Positions 47,457 to 56,862 of a stretch of DNA of 64,000 nucleotides are shown piece after piece. This DNA is from Sphingomonas aliaeris (lineage in GTDB: Bacteria; Pseudomonadota; Alphaproteobacteria; Sphingomonadales; Sphingomonadaceae): assembly GCF_016743815.1 (NCBI RefSeq), contig NZ_CP061035.1, positions 188,501-252,500 of the forward strand, read 5' to 3'. Under the pieces are notes generated by a model. It was not told the origin of the DNA. It ran no database searches and saw only the letters and a list, made by a program, of their open reading frames with translations. Each line of letters starts with the position of its first letter. Positions within the stretch are counted from its first letter, which is position 1. The position numbers and the translations under genes were made by a program.

Positions 47457-47640
47457 GCTTCGACAGGCTCAGCACGAACGGGTTTTGTGGGTAGGCGCTT
47501 CGACAGGCTCAGCACGAACGGTTTTGAGGGCGTGTGCTTCGACAGGCTCGGCACCAACGGGCTTTGTGGGCAGGTGCTTCGACAGGCTCAGCACGAACGG
47601 TTTTTGAGGGCGGACGCTTCGACAGGCTCGGCAGGAGCGG
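47457..47640. repeat. Five-copy tandem array of a 25-bp REP-like unit
   Basis: Copies of GCTTCGACAGGCTCAGCACG followed by AACGG occur at 47457-47481, 47497-47521, 47536-47560, 47576-47600 and 47616-47640, a spacing of 39-40 bp with related spacers (TTTTGTGGG / TTTTGAGGG). Copies 3 and 5 have 2-4 changes. The array fills the gap between two convergent genes. The unit also occurs singly near 53.4 kb. Confidence 0.85.
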
Positions 47641-47674
47641 TTTGGGTGCGGGCGGGCGGTTCGGTCCCGCGCTA

Positions 47675-48409
47675 TTACGGGACGAGCAATTCTCCGCAGC
47701 TTACCGGCCCCTGGACGTTCTTGTTCACGATGCAGGTGGGCTTGCCGTAGACGGTGACGGCACCGACGCCGGCGGCGTTGACGGTCGTCGTGAAGCGTGC
47801 GCGCGCGATGGTTTCGCCGTTTCCGTCGGTGCGGATCGACAGGTCGTTGGCGACGAGCTTTTCCGCCAAGATACGCGTCGGGCCGTTGCCGCTGATACGC
47901 GCCTTGGCGGCCTTGCCGGCGAGGGTCATCGTGCCCGGCCCGCTCACGTCGGCGATCAACTGGTCCGCATCGATGGCGCGGACGTCGAGCGATCCGGTGC
48001 CGCGGACGGACAGGTCGACGCGTTGCGCGCGCATCGGGCCGGCGATCGACAATTGCCCGCCGCCATAGACGGTCGCGCTGCGCAGGCGGGGAGTGGAGGC
48101 GCGGATGATCGTGGCGGCGGGGCTGCGGTTGGAACTGGCGGTATTGGCCTGTTCCTGCCACGCAGTGCTGCTGGCGCTGACGATCAGCGTATCGCCTTCG
48201 ACGCGGATGTTCAGCCGGTCGGTGTTGCGCGTGTCGCCCTGTGCGGTCGCGCCGGGCGATTTTCCCACCGTGAGTTCGACCCTGAACGGGCCGTCGATGC
48301 GGATGCGGTCGAAGCTGCCGACCGAATAGGTGCGATCCGCCGCCAGCGCAGGCGAGGCGACGAGCAGGGCGGGCAACGATGCGGCAAAAGCGAGCGGGAA
48401 TCGGATCAT
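47675..48409 (-). CDS. Periplasmic DUF2807 (GIN) domain protein
   Basis: Exported protein of 244 aa with a Sec signal (about 1-23, ending ALAAD). The mature part is a DUF2807 right-handed beta-helix: VGSFDRIRIDGPFRVELTVG, followed by repeated Val/Gly/Asp turns (GQLSIAGPMRAQRV and VDLSVRGTGSLDVRAIDADQ). The C-terminus has two Cys (TCIV and VSCGELL) that may form a disulfide. It is the second of two paralogous genes; the upstream one is a lipoprotein. DUF2807 proteins have no firmly known function. Confidence 0.85.
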   Translation of the reverse strand: MIRFPLAFAASLPALLVASPALAADRTYSVGSFDRIRIDGPFRVELTVGKSPGATAQGDTRNTDRLNIRVEGDTLIVSASSTAWQEQANTASSNRSPAATIIRASTPRLRSATVYGGGQLSIAGPMRAQRVDLSVRGTGSLDVRAIDADQLIADVSGPGTMTLAGKAAKARISGNGPTRILAEKLVANDLSIRTDGNGETIARARFTTTVNAAGVGAVTVYGKPTCIVNKNVQGPVSCGELLVP

Positions 48410-48461
48410 GCCATCGGCATCCTCCGATTCCCCGCCGGTTACAAGATCGTACGGTCGCGGA

Positions 48462-49190
48462 TCAGCCGCAACTGGCCGACCCGGATCCGATCTTCGACAC
48501 CGAACATTTCGCGCTTTTGCCCAAGTCCGCGTCGCCGGATCCGACGATCGACACCTTGGCCGGGCCGTCGACCGCAGCCTTCACGCTGCCCGATCCGGCG
48601 ATCGAGACTTCGGCTTGCGACGATTTCAGCCCGCCGTTGATGTCGCCGGACCCCGCAATGTTGACGGTCAGGTCGCGTACAGTGCCGTTCAGCGTCATCC
48701 CGCCCGACCCGGCGATATCGAATTCGCCCCGATCCACGCTCATTGCCGCGACGGATAGGTCGCCCGATCCCGCCGTATTGGCATCGAATTGCTGCCCCTC
48801 GACCCGGTCGATCGCCATGCTACCCGACCCCAGGATGTTGGCCGAGGCGACGCGCGGCATCGTGACGTAGATCTTCACCTTCGCCTTGCTGTTCGAGATC
48901 CAGCCCAGCCCCTTGCTGTCGACCCGGCCGACCTGAAGCGCTTCGCCCTTGCGCTCGATCTTCAGCTTGTCGAGTTCGTCCGATGGGCCTTCGGCGCGGA
49001 CCGAGAAGCCGGTGCCGACGCGGACATCGACATCGTCGGATCCGCGCAGATCCACGCCGGTGAAATCCGACACGGCATAGGTGCGCGTCGTGCCGCTGCC
49101 CGTACCGGGGACGCCGGGTGAGGAATCATGGCCGTCCGACGCTATCGAGCAGGCGGCGAGCGGCAGGGCCGCGAGGATGGCAAGGCGCAT
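48462..49190 (-). CDS. DUF2807 (GIN) domain lipoprotein
   Basis: Lipoprotein of 242 aa with signal ILAALPLAACS (Cys at about 14). The DUF2807 beta-helix follows with TYAVSDFTGVDLRGSDDVDV and many S-G-S-G-D/M turns, one per coil (ANILGSGSMAIDRV, TVNIAGSGDINGG, EVSIAGSGSVKAAV). The C-terminus SAKCSVSKIGSGSASCG has two Cys, as in the paralogue downstream. ATG 49190 is set by GGGAGAG. The two DUF2807 genes are 52 bp apart and likely co-transcribed. Confidence 0.87.
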   Translation of the reverse strand: MRLAILAALPLAACSIASDGHDSSPGVPGTGSGTTRTYAVSDFTGVDLRGSDDVDVRVGTGFSVRAEGPSDELDKLKIERKGEALQVGRVDSKGLGWISNSKAKVKIYVTMPRVASANILGSGSMAIDRVEGQQFDANTAGSGDLSVAAMSVDRGEFDIAGSGGMTLNGTVRDLTVNIAGSGDINGGLKSSQAEVSIAGSGSVKAAVDGPAKVSIVGSGDADLGKSAKCSVSKIGSGSASCG

Positions 49191-49307
49191 GATACTCTCC
49201 CAATGTGTGTTGTTTGAATAACACACGCGTCGGGGGTGTGCAAGCGGGTCGGGTGTTTCCTTCGCTTTCGTCGTTCGCGAGGGGGCGGGCGAGGTACGCC
49301 CCACGCT

Positions 49308-49438
49308 CGTCATTCCCGCGAAGGACGACGTACGCCTCCCCTCGTCATTCCCGCGAAGGCGGGAATCTATAGTTGCCGGCGTTTGTGGTTGATCACGGAC
49401 GTCAGCCAGTATGGATTCCCGCCTTCGCGGGAATGACG
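49308..49438. repeat. REPIN-like inverted pair plus a half copy
   Basis: CGTCATTCCCGCGAAGGCGG followed by GAATC (49343-49367) and its exact reverse complement (49414-49438) form 25-bp arms around a 46-bp loop. A partial copy, CGTCATTCCCGCGAAGG, lies at 49308-49324. The 49191-49522 gap also holds the promoter region of the DUF2807 lipoprotein; nothing else is recognised there. Confidence 0.85.
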
Positions 49439-49456
49439 GGGAGGGGGCGGGAGTGA

Positions 49457-51682
<2,226 letters not shown>

Positions 51683-51697
51683 GGCGGTCCCCGGGGG

Positions 51698-52213
51698 TCA
51701 GGCGATCCGTTCCGGCACCGCGGCGGCATCGTCCTCGATCGCGGCGGCGGGGGCGACGGCTTCCCAGGGGAAGATGAACCAGTCCTTCGTCTCGCGGCGG
51801 TCGATCGTGCGGGCGCGGTAGTCGACGGTCTGGGCGGAGCTGACATTGTCGATCAGCGTCGCGAACCGGATGCTGCCGTCGACCGCGCCGCCCTCGGCCA
51901 GCTTGGCGCGCAGATGGGCGATCGTACGGCCGGAATCGTTGATGTCGTCGAGGAACAACAGGCGCTCACCGGTCTGCGTGCGCTTGGCGAGTTTGGTCAG
52001 CGGTTCGTCGGCGAAGTCCTTCACCTGGCTGGAATAATCCACCGACAGCATCGGCAGGCCGGTGGCGTGGCTGAGGAAGACGGCGGGGGCGAGGCCGCCG
52101 CGACCGACGCCGATGATGAAGTCGGGCTTCCACGCATCCGCCGCGAGCATGCCGGCGATCGTGTGGATCGCGGCGACGAACTCGTCCTGCGGGATCGGGG
52201 TGAAGATCGTCAT
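51698..52213 (-). CDS. Purine phosphoribosyltransferase (HPRT/XPRT-like)
   Basis: PRTase of 171 aa. The PRPP-binding motif is LLFLDDINDSGRTIAHL, the PPi loop is IIGVGRGGLAPAVFLSH, and the flexible loop around LSVDYSSQVKD is present. The C-terminal extension WFIFPWEAVAPAAAI is like that of Gpt/XPRT-type enzymes. It would make IMP, XMP or GMP from the base and PRPP. The start overlaps the stop of the deaminase gene by 4 bp (ATGA), so the pair is coupled. The deaminase next door makes hypoxanthine if it acts on adenine, which would make this the second step of salvage. Confidence 0.85.
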   Translation of the reverse strand: MTIFTPIPQDEFVAAIHTIAGMLAADAWKPDFIIGVGRGGLAPAVFLSHATGLPMLSVDYSSQVKDFADEPLTKLAKRTQTGERLLFLDDINDSGRTIAHLRAKLAEGGAVDGSIRFATLIDNVSSAQTVDYRARTIDRRETKDWFIFPWEAVAPAAAIEDDAAAVPERIA

Positions 52214-53223
52214 GCGGCCTGCTCCACATAGGCGTCGAGTTTGGCGAGATGCGCCGCGACCGCGTCGTCGGGCAGGAAGCTGCCGAGGAACGAGTTGCGC
52301 GCGAGCAATGCCAGATCGTCGCGGTCGAGCCCGCGTGCGGCGGCGGCGGCGCGGTAATTGTCCGCGATATAGCCGCCGAAATAGGCCGGATCGTCGGAAT
52401 TGAGCGTCGCGCGCAGCCCTTCGCGCAGCATCCGGTCGATCGGATGATCGGCCATGTCGTCCACCACGCACAGCTTCAGGTTGGACAGCGGGCAGACCGT
52501 CAGCGTCATCGACGTGCGCGCGAGCCGCGCGGTCAGGACGGGATCCTCGAGGCTGCGATTGCCGTGGTCCAGCCGGTCGATGCCAAGCAGGTCCAGCGCC
52601 TGATAGACATATTCCGGCGGCCCTTCCTCTCCCGCATGCGCGACCAGCCGCAGCCCAAGCGCGCGCGCCTCGGCGAAGACGCGGGCGAACTTTTCGGGCG
52701 GATGGCCGAGTTCGGACGAATCCAGCCCGACCGCATCGATCCGGTCCAGCCACGGCTTCGCGGCCTCTAGCGTGGCGAAGGCGTCGTCCTCGTCTAGATG
52801 GCGGAGGAAGGACATGATCAGCTTCGAAGTCATGCCATGCTTCGCTTCCGCCTCGGCCATGCCGGACAGCAGCCCCTCGATCACGGTGCCGAAGGGGATG
52901 CCGCGCGCGGTGTGCGTCTGCGGATCGAACATGATCTCGGCATGGACGACGCCGTCCGCCGCCGCACGGTCGAAATAGGCGATCGCGAGGTCGTGGAAAT
53001 CCTGCGTGGTGCGCAACACGTCCGCCCCGGCATAATAGATGTCGAGGAAATCCTGCAGCCGCGAGAAACTGTATGCGGCGCGAACCTCCTCCACGCTCGC
53101 GAAGGGGATCGCCACATCGTTGCGTTTCGCCAGCGCGAACATCAGCTCGGGCTCCAGGCTCCCCTCGATGTGCAGGTGGAGTTCGGCCTTGGGCAGGCCC
53201 GCGATGAAATCGGTTTCGGTCAT
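52210..53223 (-). CDS. Adenosine/adenine deaminase, likely adenine deaminase
   Basis: Zn-dependent deaminase of 337 aa in the adenosine deaminase superfamily. Zn ligands and catalytic residues: AELHLHIEGSLEPEL (His16, His18), VAHAGEEGPPEYVYQ (His/Glu), LDHGNRS, and LNSDDPAYFGGYI (Asp-Asp). The PAYFGGY block and the IEG-SLEPEL start are those of the bacterial/fungal adenine deaminase (Aah1-like) subgroup rather than true adenosine deaminases, so adenine to hypoxanthine is the more likely reaction. The ATG at 53223 is chosen; the open frame continues into repeat DNA. It overlaps a phosphoribosyltransferase gene by 4 bp. Confidence 0.88.
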   Translation of the reverse strand: MTETDFIAGLPKAELHLHIEGSLEPELMFALAKRNDVAIPFASVEEVRAAYSFSRLQDFLDIYYAGADVLRTTQDFHDLAIAYFDRAAADGVVHAEIMFDPQTHTARGIPFGTVIEGLLSGMAEAEAKHGMTSKLIMSFLRHLDEDDAFATLEAAKPWLDRIDAVGLDSSELGHPPEKFARVFAEARALGLRLVAHAGEEGPPEYVYQALDLLGIDRLDHGNRSLEDPVLTARLARTSMTLTVCPLSNLKLCVVDDMADHPIDRMLREGLRATLNSDDPAYFGGYIADNYRAAAAARGLDRDDLALLARNSFLGSFLPDDAVAAHLAKLDAYVEQAA

Positions 53224-53316
53224 GCGCGCATCATTGCGGGGTTGGGCGTGCGGGGCAAGCGCGGAGGGTGATTGGCTGGCTGTTCGGGGGGGTGAGGTGC
53301 CCGTTCCTCTCACCCT

Positions 53317-53394
53317 CCGTTCGTTTCGAGCGAAGTCGAGAAACGGGAGGCGTGCGCTTGGGGCCTGTTTCTCGACTTCGCTCGAAACGAACGG
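53317..53394. repeat. Perfect 28-bp inverted repeat (REPIN-like)
   Basis: CCGTTCGTTTCGAGCGAAGT and on to CGAGAAAC (53317-53344) is repeated in exact inverse at 53367-53394 around a 22-bp loop, a cruciform or RNA hairpin of 28 bp. It lies in the 53224-53582 gap, upstream of the deaminase gene. Confidence 0.88.
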
Positions 53395-53430
53395 GGAAGG
53401 GGGGCTAGAGAGCGATGACGTTGAAAAGCC

Positions 53431-53500
53431 CCGTTCGTGCTGAGCCTGTCGAAGCACTCGTCCTGGGCTGCCCGCCCTTCGACACGCTCAGGACAAACGG
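53431..53500. repeat. Imperfect inverted pair of the CTTCGACAGGCTCAG repeat
   Basis: CCGTTCGTGCTGAGCCTGTC then GAAGC (53431-53455) is the reverse complement of the unit in the array at 47.5 kb. CTTCGACACGCTCAGGACAA then ACGG (53477-53500) is a diverged copy in the other orientation. They fold into a stem around a 21-bp loop. The rest of this gap (53501-53582) shows nothing further. Confidence 0.82.
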
Positions 53501-53582
53501 TGGAGGGGACCCGACCTCATGGGAAGGGGGGGGGCGAACGGCGCGTGAGGACGAGCGCCAAACCTCGCCCCCGCTGAGTCGC

Positions 53583-53969
53583 TCAGCGCAATCGCGTCCA
53601 GGTCTGGCTCTTGCAGCCCAGGCCGGCGATCACGCAGCCTTCGCCTACCAGCGTGTTCGCGTCCATCTGGCGGATCGTGCCGGAGACGCTCTGGCCGATA
53701 TCGGGGACGAAGACGCTGCCGCTCCATTCGCCGGGGCCTTCCTCGACGAAATCCTCGAACAGCATCGTGCCGACCAAAGGCGAACCGGCCTTTTCCTGCG
53801 CCTCGGGCGAGGCCCAGATGACCTTGCCGCACATCGCGTCGCCGCAGCGCTGAAAGGTGACGCGGACGTTCTTCTTGGGGTTGGTCCACACGCCCTTGGG
53901 CGGGGCCGCATTCGCCGCGGCGGGGATCATCGCCAGTGCGGCGAGGGCCGCTATCATCGGGTGCCGCAT
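53583..53969 (-). CDS. Periplasmic DUF2147 domain protein
   Basis: Exported protein of 128 aa: signal peptide about 1-20 (ending ANAAP) and a DUF2147 fold with GVWTNPKKNVRVTFQRCGDA, MCGKVIWASPEAQEKAG, FVEEGPGEWSGSVFVPD and GCVIAGLGCKSQTWTRL. Two Cys pairs (RCGDAMCG, GCVIAGLGC) may form disulfides. DUF2147 proteins are small lipocalin-like periplasmic proteins without a firm role. ATG 53969 puts the signal peptide at the N-terminus; the open frame upstream is ignored. Confidence 0.87.
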   Translation of the reverse strand: MRHPMIAALAALAMIPAAANAAPPKGVWTNPKKNVRVTFQRCGDAMCGKVIWASPEAQEKAGSPLVGTMLFEDFVEEGPGEWSGSVFVPDIGQSVSGTIRQMDANTLVGEGCVIAGLGCKSQTWTRLR

Positions 53970-54034
53970 CGTTCGTGCTCCAGTATCAATGGCCTGTATT
54001 GAACCGGAACGCCTGAGCGGCGGATTAACCGCAT

Positions 54035-54063
54035 CGTGCGGAAGGGATTTCCCCTTCCGCACG
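54035..54063 (-). terminator. Hairpin between the PLP enzyme and the DUF2147 gene
   Basis: CGTGCGGAAGG (54035-54045) pairs with CCTTCCGCACG (54053-54063), 11 bp with a 7-nt loop, 8 bp after the PLP-enzyme stop on the minus strand. No U-run. Probably ends that transcript. Confidence 0.45.
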
Positions 54064-54071
54064 ACGACCGG

Positions 54072-55403
54072 TCAGATCGCGTCCAGCGCCTGCCCGAAAT
54101 CGGCGATCAGATCGTCGGCATCCTCGACCCCGATCGAGATGCGGACGAGGTTGTCGCTGATGCCCAGCGCCTGCTTTCGCTCTTCCGGCACGGACAGGTG
54201 CGTCATGGCCGCGGGATGCGATGCCAAAGTCTCGGTGCCGCCGAGCGATACGGCGAGTTTGGCGATCTTGAGCGCGTCGAGAAACGCGAACGCCTCCGTC
54301 TCGCCGCCCTTGACGATCAGCGAGAAGGTGGAGCCGGCGCCGGTGCAATGGCGTGCGTAGATATCCGCCTGCCGCTCCATACCCGGCGAATCCGCGAGGA
54401 AGCCGAGATAGCCGACGCGTTCGACCTTGGGATGCGAGCGAAGGAACTGGCAGACCTTGACCGCATTCTCGCCCGCGCGGCTCATGCGCAATTCCAGCGT
54501 TTCGAGGCTGCGCATCAGCATCCATGCGGTGTTGGGATCGCAGATCGTGCCGATCGTGTTCCGCATCAGGCGGATCGTGTTGATATGCTCCTTCGATCCG
54601 AGCACGCCGCCCGCAACGAGATCGCTATGCCCGCCGGCATATTTGGTCAGCGAATAGACGACGATGTCGGCGCCGTGCTTCAGCGGTTGCAGCCATAACG
54701 GGCCGAGGAAAGTGTTGTCGATCGCGATCGGCGGCTTGGTATCGCCGGTGAAGGTCGCGTCGCGGCTGGCGGCGACGGCCTGGATATCGACCAGCGCATT
54801 GGTCGGATTGGCCGGGCTTTCGAGATAGATCAACGCGACACTGCCGCCGTCCGATGCGGTCTTCAGCACCGCATCGATTTCCTCGCGGGTCGCGCCGGCA
54901 GGGAAATCGAGCCATTTGACGCCGAACTTGCCGAGGATGCGGCCGATCAGCGTTTCTGTGGCGGCATAAAGCGGGCCGGAATGGACGATCGTATCGCCGG
55001 GCTTGACCATCGACAGGAACAGCGTGGCGATCGCCGACATGCCGGAGGAGAAGACGAGCGCGTCGTCCGCCTCTTCCCAGACGCCCAGCCGGTCTTCCAG
55101 AATTTCCTGATTCGGGCCGTTGAAGCGCGAATAGACCAGGCCTTCGGACCCGCCGGGGCGCTTGCCGGTGACGCCTTCGAAATGGCGCTTGCCCGCCGCC
55201 GCATTGGGAAAGACGTAGGTCGAGGTGGCGAAGATCGGGGGCTTGAGCGAACCTTCCGACAGCATCGGATCGTAGCCGTGGCCCATCATCATCGTCGACG
55301 GCTTCAGCTTGCGATCGCCGATCTTCTCGATCGAGGCCTTCGGCTTGGCGCGGGCGGCGACGCCGGTGAGATCGTCTTCAGTCGGCTTGGGAGGGGTCGG
55401 CAT
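54072..55403 (-). CDS. Cys/Met-metabolism PLP-dependent enzyme
   Basis: PLP-dependent trans-sulfuration family enzyme of 443 aa. The PLP lysine sits in VVYSLTKYAGGHSDLVAGG; other landmarks are YSRFNGPNQEILEDRLGVWE, FSSGMSAIATLFLSM and LIYLESPANPTNALVDI. The family includes O-acetyl/succinylhomoserine sulfhydrylase, cystathionine gamma-synthase, cystathionine beta-lyase and methionine gamma-lyase; I cannot separate them with confidence. The 35-residue Lys-rich N-terminal extension before TMMMGHGYDPM is longer than usual. A symmetrical 20-bp AT-rich palindrome (55447-55466) lies about 45 bp before the start, a likely operator. Confidence 0.88.
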   Translation of the reverse strand: MPTPPKPTEDDLTGVAARAKPKASIEKIGDRKLKPSTMMMGHGYDPMLSEGSLKPPIFATSTYVFPNAAAGKRHFEGVTGKRPGGSEGLVYSRFNGPNQEILEDRLGVWEEADDALVFSSGMSAIATLFLSMVKPGDTIVHSGPLYAATETLIGRILGKFGVKWLDFPAGATREEIDAVLKTASDGGSVALIYLESPANPTNALVDIQAVAASRDATFTGDTKPPIAIDNTFLGPLWLQPLKHGADIVVYSLTKYAGGHSDLVAGGVLGSKEHINTIRLMRNTIGTICDPNTAWMLMRSLETLELRMSRAGENAVKVCQFLRSHPKVERVGYLGFLADSPGMERQADIYARHCTGAGSTFSLIVKGGETEAFAFLDALKIAKLAVSLGGTETLASHPAAMTHLSVPEERKQALGISDNLVRISIGVEDADDLIADFGQALDAI

Positions 55404-55446
55404 CTGGGTAACTCCTGAAGGGGATTCGTCGTCTCGTCGCGACGAT

Positions 55447-55466
55447 ATAGTATCGTTCTATACTAT
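55447..55466. promoter_or_regulatory. 20-bp AT-rich palindrome upstream of the PLP enzyme
   Basis: ATAGTAT (55447-55453), spacer CGTTCT, ATACTAT (55460-55466): two perfect 7-bp arms in otherwise GC-rich DNA, 44-63 bp before the start of the minus-strand PLP enzyme gene. The composition stands out sharply, so it is probably a regulator site or a promoter with an operator. Confidence 0.5.
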
Positions 55467-55529
55467 CCGCTTCGGGACGGGGAGGGGGCGATCCGAGAGC
55501 GGGTTGCGCGCGGAGAGCCCCCTCCACCA

Positions 55530-55574
55530 CCCGGCTGAAGGAGCCGGGCGGTCCCCCTCCCCGTTCCGGGGAGG
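55530..55574. repeat. Two adjacent hairpins at the end of pgeF
   Basis: CCCGGCT/AGCCGGG (55530-55536 and 55542-55548, loop 5 nt) and CCTCCCCG/CGGGGAGG (55556-55563 and 55567-55574, loop 3 nt). They resemble the palindromic extragenic elements of sphingomonads and may also end the lgt-pgeF transcript, which runs into them from 55583. Confidence 0.6.
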
Positions 55575-55582
55575 ATCAGGCG

Positions 55583-56356
55583 TCAGGCTATGCCGATGAT
55601 CGCGATCTGGCGGCCATAGCCCGGCTCGCCGGCATGAGTCGCGCGGCGGAAGCTGAAAAAGCGATCGGCATCGGCATAGGTATCGAGGCCGAGCGCCTCG
55701 ATCCGCGTCAGGCCCGCGGCGGCGAGGCGGTGGACGACATAGGCCTCCAGATCGAACTGGTGGTGGCCGGGCTTTCCGGGGGCGAAGAAGCGTTCGTTGG
55801 CGAGGTCCGCTTCCTCGAATCGTCGCGCGAACGCGTCGTCCACTTCGTAGCTGGCGCGCGCGATCGTCGGTCCGATCGCGGCGGCGATGCGGTTGCGGCG
55901 CGCGCCCAACGCCTCCATCGCGGCGATCGTTGAATCGGTGACGCCGCCGATCGCGCCTTTCCATCCCGCATGCGCCGCGCCGACGACGCCCGCCTGCACA
56001 TCGGCGAACAGCACGGGCGCGCAATCCGCGGTGATAATGCCGATCGCGAGGCCGGGACGGTCCGTCACCAGCGCGTCGGCGCGTGGACGCAGGCTTTCCT
56101 CATAGGGGGCAAGCACGGTGACGGCGTCGGCGGAATGGATCTGATAGGGGGTCAGCAATCGAGCGCCGGGCAGGACCGCGGCGACCGCGCGGGTGCGGTT
56201 CTCGCTTACGGCGTGCGGATCGTCCTCCGATCCGATGCCGACGTTCAGCCCGGCATACAGGCCCGTCGACACGCCGCCGCGCCGCCCGAGAAAGCCGTGC
56301 GCCACGCCGTCCAGCGTGCGGGCGCGGATAATCTCGACGGGGTCGGGGCCGCTCAC
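55583..56356 (-). CDS. pgeF: Polyphenol oxidase / purine nucleoside phosphorylase PgeF (YfiH/LACC1)
   Basis: Protein of 257 aa of the YfiH/LACC1 family, now associated with purine nucleoside phosphorolysis and deamination, and with editing of peptidoglycan precursors. Hallmarks are HGFLGRRGGVSTGLYAGLNV, PYQIHSADAV (catalytic His), ITADCAPVLFADV (Cys) and AAHAGWKGAIGG. The ATG at 56356 overlaps the stop of the acetyltransferase gene by 4 bp. It is the last gene of the lgt / methyltransferase / acetyltransferase / pgeF set. Confidence 0.94.
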   Translation of the reverse strand: MSGPDPVEIIRARTLDGVAHGFLGRRGGVSTGLYAGLNVGIGSEDDPHAVSENRTRAVAAVLPGARLLTPYQIHSADAVTVLAPYEESLRPRADALVTDRPGLAIGIITADCAPVLFADVQAGVVGAAHAGWKGAIGGVTDSTIAAMEALGARRNRIAAAIGPTIARASYEVDDAFARRFEEADLANERFFAPGKPGHHQFDLEAYVVHRLAAAGLTRIEALGLDTYADADRFFSFRRATHAGEPGYGRQIAIIGIA

Positions 56357-56862
56357 AGGACGAGCCGCATCAGATTGTCGTCATCGACCGTCTCGCCGAC
56401 GCGGAACGCGATTCGCCCGATATCGCGAAAGCCGTAGCGTTCGTAGAAGCGGTGCGCGCGGTGATTGTCGACATAGACGCTCAGGATCACTTCCTTCGCG
56501 CCGTGGTTGCGGCTGTGTTCCAGCGCCCAGGCCATCAATTCCTGCGCGACGCCCTGTCCCTGCCACGGGGCGAGCACGTAGAACTGGTAGAGTTCGATCG
56601 CGTCGGGGCGCCATTCGCCGGGGAAGGTGACCGGACCCATCTTCACGAAGCCGATGATCCGGTCGTCGTCCAGCGCGAGGCGGATCGTGAAATCCGGATC
56701 GGACAGTTGCGATGGCAGGCCGTTCGGGCCGAACGCCTCGTCCAGGAAGGCGTCGAGATCGGACGGCGGGTACAGCGTGCCGAACGTCTCGGTGAAACTG
56801 CGCCGCGCCATGACGGAGAGCGCGGGCCCGTCGATCGTGCGTGCGTCGCGATAGGTGATCAT
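56353..56862 (-). CDS. GNAT family N-acetyltransferase
   Basis: Acetyltransferase of 169 aa with the GNAT core: FYVLAPWQGQGVAQELMAWA contains motif A (Q/R-x-x-G-x-G/A), and VYVDNHRAHRFYERYGFRDI is motif B. The N-terminus ITYRDARTIDGPALSVMARR matches RimI-like proteins. It overlaps the next (pgeF) and preceding (methyltransferase) genes by 4 bp each, a tight operon. The acceptor is unknown. Confidence 0.9.
   Translation of the reverse strand: MITYRDARTIDGPALSVMARRSFTETFGTLYPPSDLDAFLDEAFGPNGLPSQLSDPDFTIRLALDDDRIIGFVKMGPVTFPGEWRPDAIELYQFYVLAPWQGQGVAQELMAWALEHSRNHGAKEVILSVYVDNHRAHRFYERYGFRDIGRIAFRVGETVDDDNLMRLVL

Noticed and set aside
47457..47640. The five-copy repeat array as a CRISPR
   Set aside because: The spacers are only about 15 bp and similar to each other, the repeat is dispersed elsewhere in the window, and there are no cas genes.
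55404..55446. A SAM-II riboswitch before the PLP enzyme
   Set aside because: The leader is too short and lacks the SAM-II pseudoknot sequences; only the AT-rich dyad upstream stands out.
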